Below are positions 60,691 through 64,000 of a stretch of 64,000 bases of DNA, one piece after another. The notes beneath the pieces are model-generated. The model worked only from the letters and a program-made list of their open reading frames with translations, had not been told where the DNA came from and did no database searches. Source of the stretch: Phallusia mammillata (taxonomy: Eukaryota > Chordata > Ascidiacea > Phlebobranchia > Ascidiidae); the NCBI GenBank assembly GCA_003260075.1, contig QLIY01000050.1:232005-296004 (forward strand). Direction: 5' to 3'. The first letter of the stretch is position 1. Each line of letters opens with the position of its first letter. Position numbers and translations under genes: made by a program.

Positions 60691-61667
60691 CATGAGGTAA
60701 CAAGTAAACCGTATAAATGTCTCGAGTAAGTAATTACCTTCAAATAATAAAAAAACGTCCCAAATTTGCAATTGCCCTTCGTTTAAGGATCTAACAAGTT
60801 TCTATTAAGTGAACAGTTTTGCCGCATGACAATACAAAGTCTACTCTAGATCTAAATCTGCGCACAAGCTCAAATCCCTGATGGACTAATTTTGGTCTGG
60901 GTTGATTCGTACCTGCTGCATACAAAGTAATCACAACTATGGATTATAAATGCTTGTTCTTCCACCGACAAACTATATAGTGCGGACATGTTAGCAGCAG
61001 AACAATGTGATTAGACGCTGTCCTAATTTACTTCTAGGCCAACAGAACAATGTTGAAACTGCTATGAAGTCAATATCTGCTATAAGACTAAGCAAACCCA
61101 TCAAACATTGAATAAATTCCTTCAAAAATAAATTAGGAACCAAGGAAAGTTGCGCAATCACAACAAATTGGAACAAACAAAAAGATGAACATACACTAAA
61201 AATATAATTACAAATGTTGTATGTCGTCCAAAACAGAATTAGAAAACACATGTTGAAGAGAGAAGACCCACCTAATACACTTTATTTTTTCATGCAAGCA
61301 CCTGTGTCTTATTTGTAGAACATAAAGAAATTAGGGGTTTTTGACACATCGACATATATATCACGTATACTTTAGATGAAATTGTTCAAATCAAAACAGT
61401 CAACTACAGCGTATTCAAATAGTATTTCAATATGAGGAGTATTCAATAATTTAAATGTTAAGTAAACACGAAATACAACATAAAAAATTCCAATGGCTTT
61501 GAATGTCTAAGTAGACTTCATTGCTTGAAGAACTATAATGTAGAAATCTTTAAATACACTGTAAATTATTTTGGAGAAAAAAATCGCAACATTTTGGGTA
61601 ATAGGCTACCTGTAATAACCTATCATCACTTACGCACCAACGAAAACGCCAAGAAACGTATTCACAA

Positions 61668-63425
61668 TTAAAATGAGGTTTCAATTAAATTCATAAAGGT
61701 TCGAAATGACAACATACTGCCTGTCACCGTCAAGCCTCCAGTTGCAAACTGGATAACAGTACTGCTCTCTTGCACGACCATTTCACGCCACGTAGTGGAC
61801 GTTGTGGTAAGGGTTGCATCAACGTTAGGTGGCACTGCATCTGGATGTTTACGGTACTCGACCATACAGTTGCGTACAGTGTAGTAGTACGACTTCTGTA
61901 TGTCGGTGAACACCATACCCACAGTCAGTAGCGTGTTCTCGTCGCATTCCTCTGCTTTAAATCTTAACGGAAAAAACGACATCAGCTCGTCTATGTTAAG
62001 ATGAGTCAAGAGCAAGTCGCGCAAAGAATTCTTCGTCATGAGCAGTTTAAGGCCGGATTCAATCTCGCGTGCAATAGTCAGGTAGTAGTGTCTCGCGTTG
62101 GCGTTGTTAGAACACTTCGCGAGGCTACGTAAAACGCGAACGTGCAGTGATTTCGCTTCTTCTTTCACTTGATTTTCACTTGCTTCTACTGCCAGAGATG
62201 ACAGTTCAAGAGCCCACTGCAGTTCATCGTTCATACACTCCCCTATTAATTCAAATTTATCATCAGACGCTTTGAGGCTGTTTAATGCGTCTTGCAAAAT
62301 CTTTGCATCTGCGGTTGCTTTTGAATCTCTCGCGAGTAGCTGTTTCCATCGTCCAGCGCGCTGCGCTTTGGTCAGCGGGTAAAGGTTAACAGGATCGCCG
62401 TCGAACCATCCAATAAGCGAATCGTACACACCTCTGACCGACCACGCTACTGTACCGTAATGTTCCTGCAAATAAGGGTGTGCTGCAAGCTTAGGAGGTA
62501 GTTTCACTTTGTGAACGATTTCATTCACACCAAAGCCCTTATTCATCCACCGTACAGTCTGATCATGAACGTACTGGATTGCGTCACGGTAAATCGTAAT
62601 GACGTCATTGATCTCCTTTTTACCACTTAGGGGGCGCGTATGGGAGGGCACCATGTGTTGCGCCCCCAACTGGCGTACTTTGTCCAGACTTTTGTACCAT
62701 TTTTCGCAACTCCGAGGCGGACTACCACGTATAGCGTACAGGTTCGGAAAGGTTTCGTAAATATTGTCAGCGGGAAACACTACTTGTTTGTCTGCAAGCC
62801 AAACTGTAGTTTGATCGTCTGTCTCACCCGGCGTGTGGATAAGTTCAAAGGCCACACCTTGTTAAAACATACAAATATGTTTGGTTTGAACAAATTGAAG
62901 CTCTTTTAGCAGTCTTTATTATAATATGCCGACGTTTCGATGTCCCATTCGAGACACCTTCATCAGGGTCATGACATAAATTGCAATAATGTTTTGTTTT
63001 TGAATAACGTCGATTCTGTAACGTTCTGAATATAAGCAAAAACATGCAAGACAACGTAAACATTGACAGATTCTCGTTTTTTAAACTTGCCACATGTTGA
63101 CAAACACTTTATTCAACGTTTAAAAAGCTAGAAATCGGGTAAAAAAGCTTGAAATAGCCAGTGCTAAGAACTTAGGTATTAAAATGAGAAGGGTACTTCG
63201 AGAATTGAAGCCATAGTGCATATTTATGTTAAATTTTTTCCCCACCTGCTAGGTTAAAAGTTTCTCTGTCTTTGTACGTATGAGTTGCCTCTGGTGCAAC
63301 ATGCATCATATTTGCGTCCTGCATTAACTGTGGCCCAATACCAGCGTTTATTTTTTCCTTGTCCTCATCCAAAAATATTCCAAACTGTCGGCTTCCTCGG
63401 GCAAAGTTGATTTCCCCCAAACGTA
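61668..63425 (-). CDS. Alkylsulfatase-family hydrolase, paralog 4 (last two exons)
   Basis: Exon 4 is 63425-63246 (GEINFARGSRQFG, AGIGPQL, THTY) and exon 5 is 62857-61668, ending at TAA 61670-61668. Phases match the other paralogs. Exon 5 holds PGETDDQ, PADNIYETFPNLYAIRGSP, PSHTRP, YRDAIQYVHDQTVRW, HYGTVAWSVRG, WFDGDPVNL and the SCP2-like end. The zinc-motif exons 1-3 lie beyond the right edge. Exon 4 is two codons longer than in the plus-strand paralogs. The donor of exon 4 (gtgggg) is weak but positioned as in the relatives. It is closest to paralog 3 (42250-45709) and inverted relative to the rest of the array. Confidence 0.88.
62928..62972 (-). ncRNA. Hammerhead ribozyme-like core (minus)
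   Basis: Minus strand CTGATGA (62966-62960), stem II GGTGTC/GACATC with loop TCGAATGG, GAAA (62938-62935), then CGTCGGCAT. Stem I pairs ATGA-CC with GGCAT. Relative to 26649-26691, stems I and II differ in sequence but keep pairing. It lies in intron 4 of hydrolase paralog 4. Confidence 0.62.
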
Positions 63426-64000
63426 CTGAAATTGATTTGGAATCACAAATTGTAAATTTTTGTACTAAAACAGTACATTAAACGAAACACCTTCGTGATA
63501 TAATAGTACGATATTATGCTATTGATATTAAGGGTCGCTTTCAAGTCTTTTTTTCTTCAAAACTGAACATGGATTGATAACTGGATTCAGCCCTGAAGCG
63601 TCTATGCCAGGGTTTCCCAACGTTTTTATGATCTCGTACCACTTGGACGCTCTGTACCGGAACGCGTACCACTTCTTAATTCGATCGAATCATATTTTAT
63701 TCAGAAGAAGAACCAAAATAACACTAAAGCACCACAACCAACTTTGATGAGATTTTTGTTTACGGTCCACCATAGTAGCCAAACCTACAAATGTGATAGT
63801 CTAAAGTTGGTAACAAAATGTTAGTTACAACTTTTTGTAGTTTCTTTCCTACATTATCACATTACCACCAGTATCGCCAGTAAAGTATAAAAGAAAATAT
63901 AAAGGTCTGAATACAGGTTTTTATGAACAAACGNAATTCGTCTGAACACAACCAACGGCGGGAAGCAGTCGCGCAAGTAGCACAATGGTATAGAAATGCG
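63426..64000. other. Right edge: hAT fragment and scaffold join
   Basis: A hAT element of the 41437 family begins at 63608 (CAGGGTTTCCCAACG) and has no visible right end before the n at 63934. After the n the sequence is a copy of the repeat found at 59443-59507. Confidence 0.6.

Larger units (their letters stand above)
53496..61667. other. Eight-kilobase gene-poor repeat cluster
   Basis: No supported gene. It is composed of several copies of one dispersed repeat, a pair of large inverted arms, hAT elements, a 94-base C run, the n at 55755 and AT-rich spacer. Short open frames here contain no recognisable domain. Confidence 0.65.

Overview
This is a eukaryotic, AT-rich, intron-dense window, most likely from an invertebrate deuterostome. 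My best guess is an ascidian tunicate. The reasons are short GT-AG-split exons, small introns, tandem paralog families, many short hAT-type elements, and splice-acceptor-like AGs directly before start codons, as expected for spliced-leader trans-splicing. The species itself is not provable from the sequence alone.

Layout. (1) 0-6.8 kb, minus strand: a complete six-exon tetraspanin gene (2699-6257) and, to its left, a near-identical second copy of its first two exons (1-1910). The second copy ends exactly at an 'n'. (2) 7.8-21.1 kb, plus strand: a secreted or GPI-anchored protein built from five tandem FRRS1-like DOMON domains (7838-16750, 17 exons, 959 residues), then a single-DOMON paralog (18878-21062, 236 residues). 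(3) 22.7-45.7 kb, plus strand: a tandem array of metallo-beta-lactamase-fold genes of the alkylsulfatase (SdsA1/BDS1) family. It has three intact genes (22763-25987, 31284-36425, 42250-45709), one pseudogene (37578-38765) and two decayed relics. (4) 46.8-53.5 kb, minus strand: pieces of an LDLa plus ZP-like gene, and a complete eight-exon GT10 alpha-1,3-fucosyltransferase gene (48630-53495). (5) 53.5-61.6 kb: gene-poor and rich in repeats. (6) 61.7-63.4 kb, minus strand: the last two exons of another alkylsulfatase-family gene that runs off the right edge.

Cross-cutting observations. Sixteen poly-C or poly-G tracts, thirteen of them 10-12 bases long, mostly lie between direct repeats. Their strand is constant between successive single 'n' bases. 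They look like assembly gaps or pads written as bases rather than biology, and they create false exon and ORF duplications. Several dispersed repeats carry hammerhead-ribozyme cores (CTGATGA, stem II, GAAA), with compensatory changes between copies. These are the Penelope-like-element type. One copy on the plus strand (43798-43859) also has a closing stem III and a GUC cleavage site. The second alkylsulfatase-type gene has a 2.45-kb tandem duplication of its promoter-like region and first exon, and one copy has a destroyed splice donor.

How the genes may work together: all intact products look extracellular or membrane-bound (tetraspanin, DOMON proteins, membrane-anchored hydrolases, Golgi fucosyltransferase). 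Nothing in the sequence shows a shared pathway. The grouping reflects local tandem duplication.
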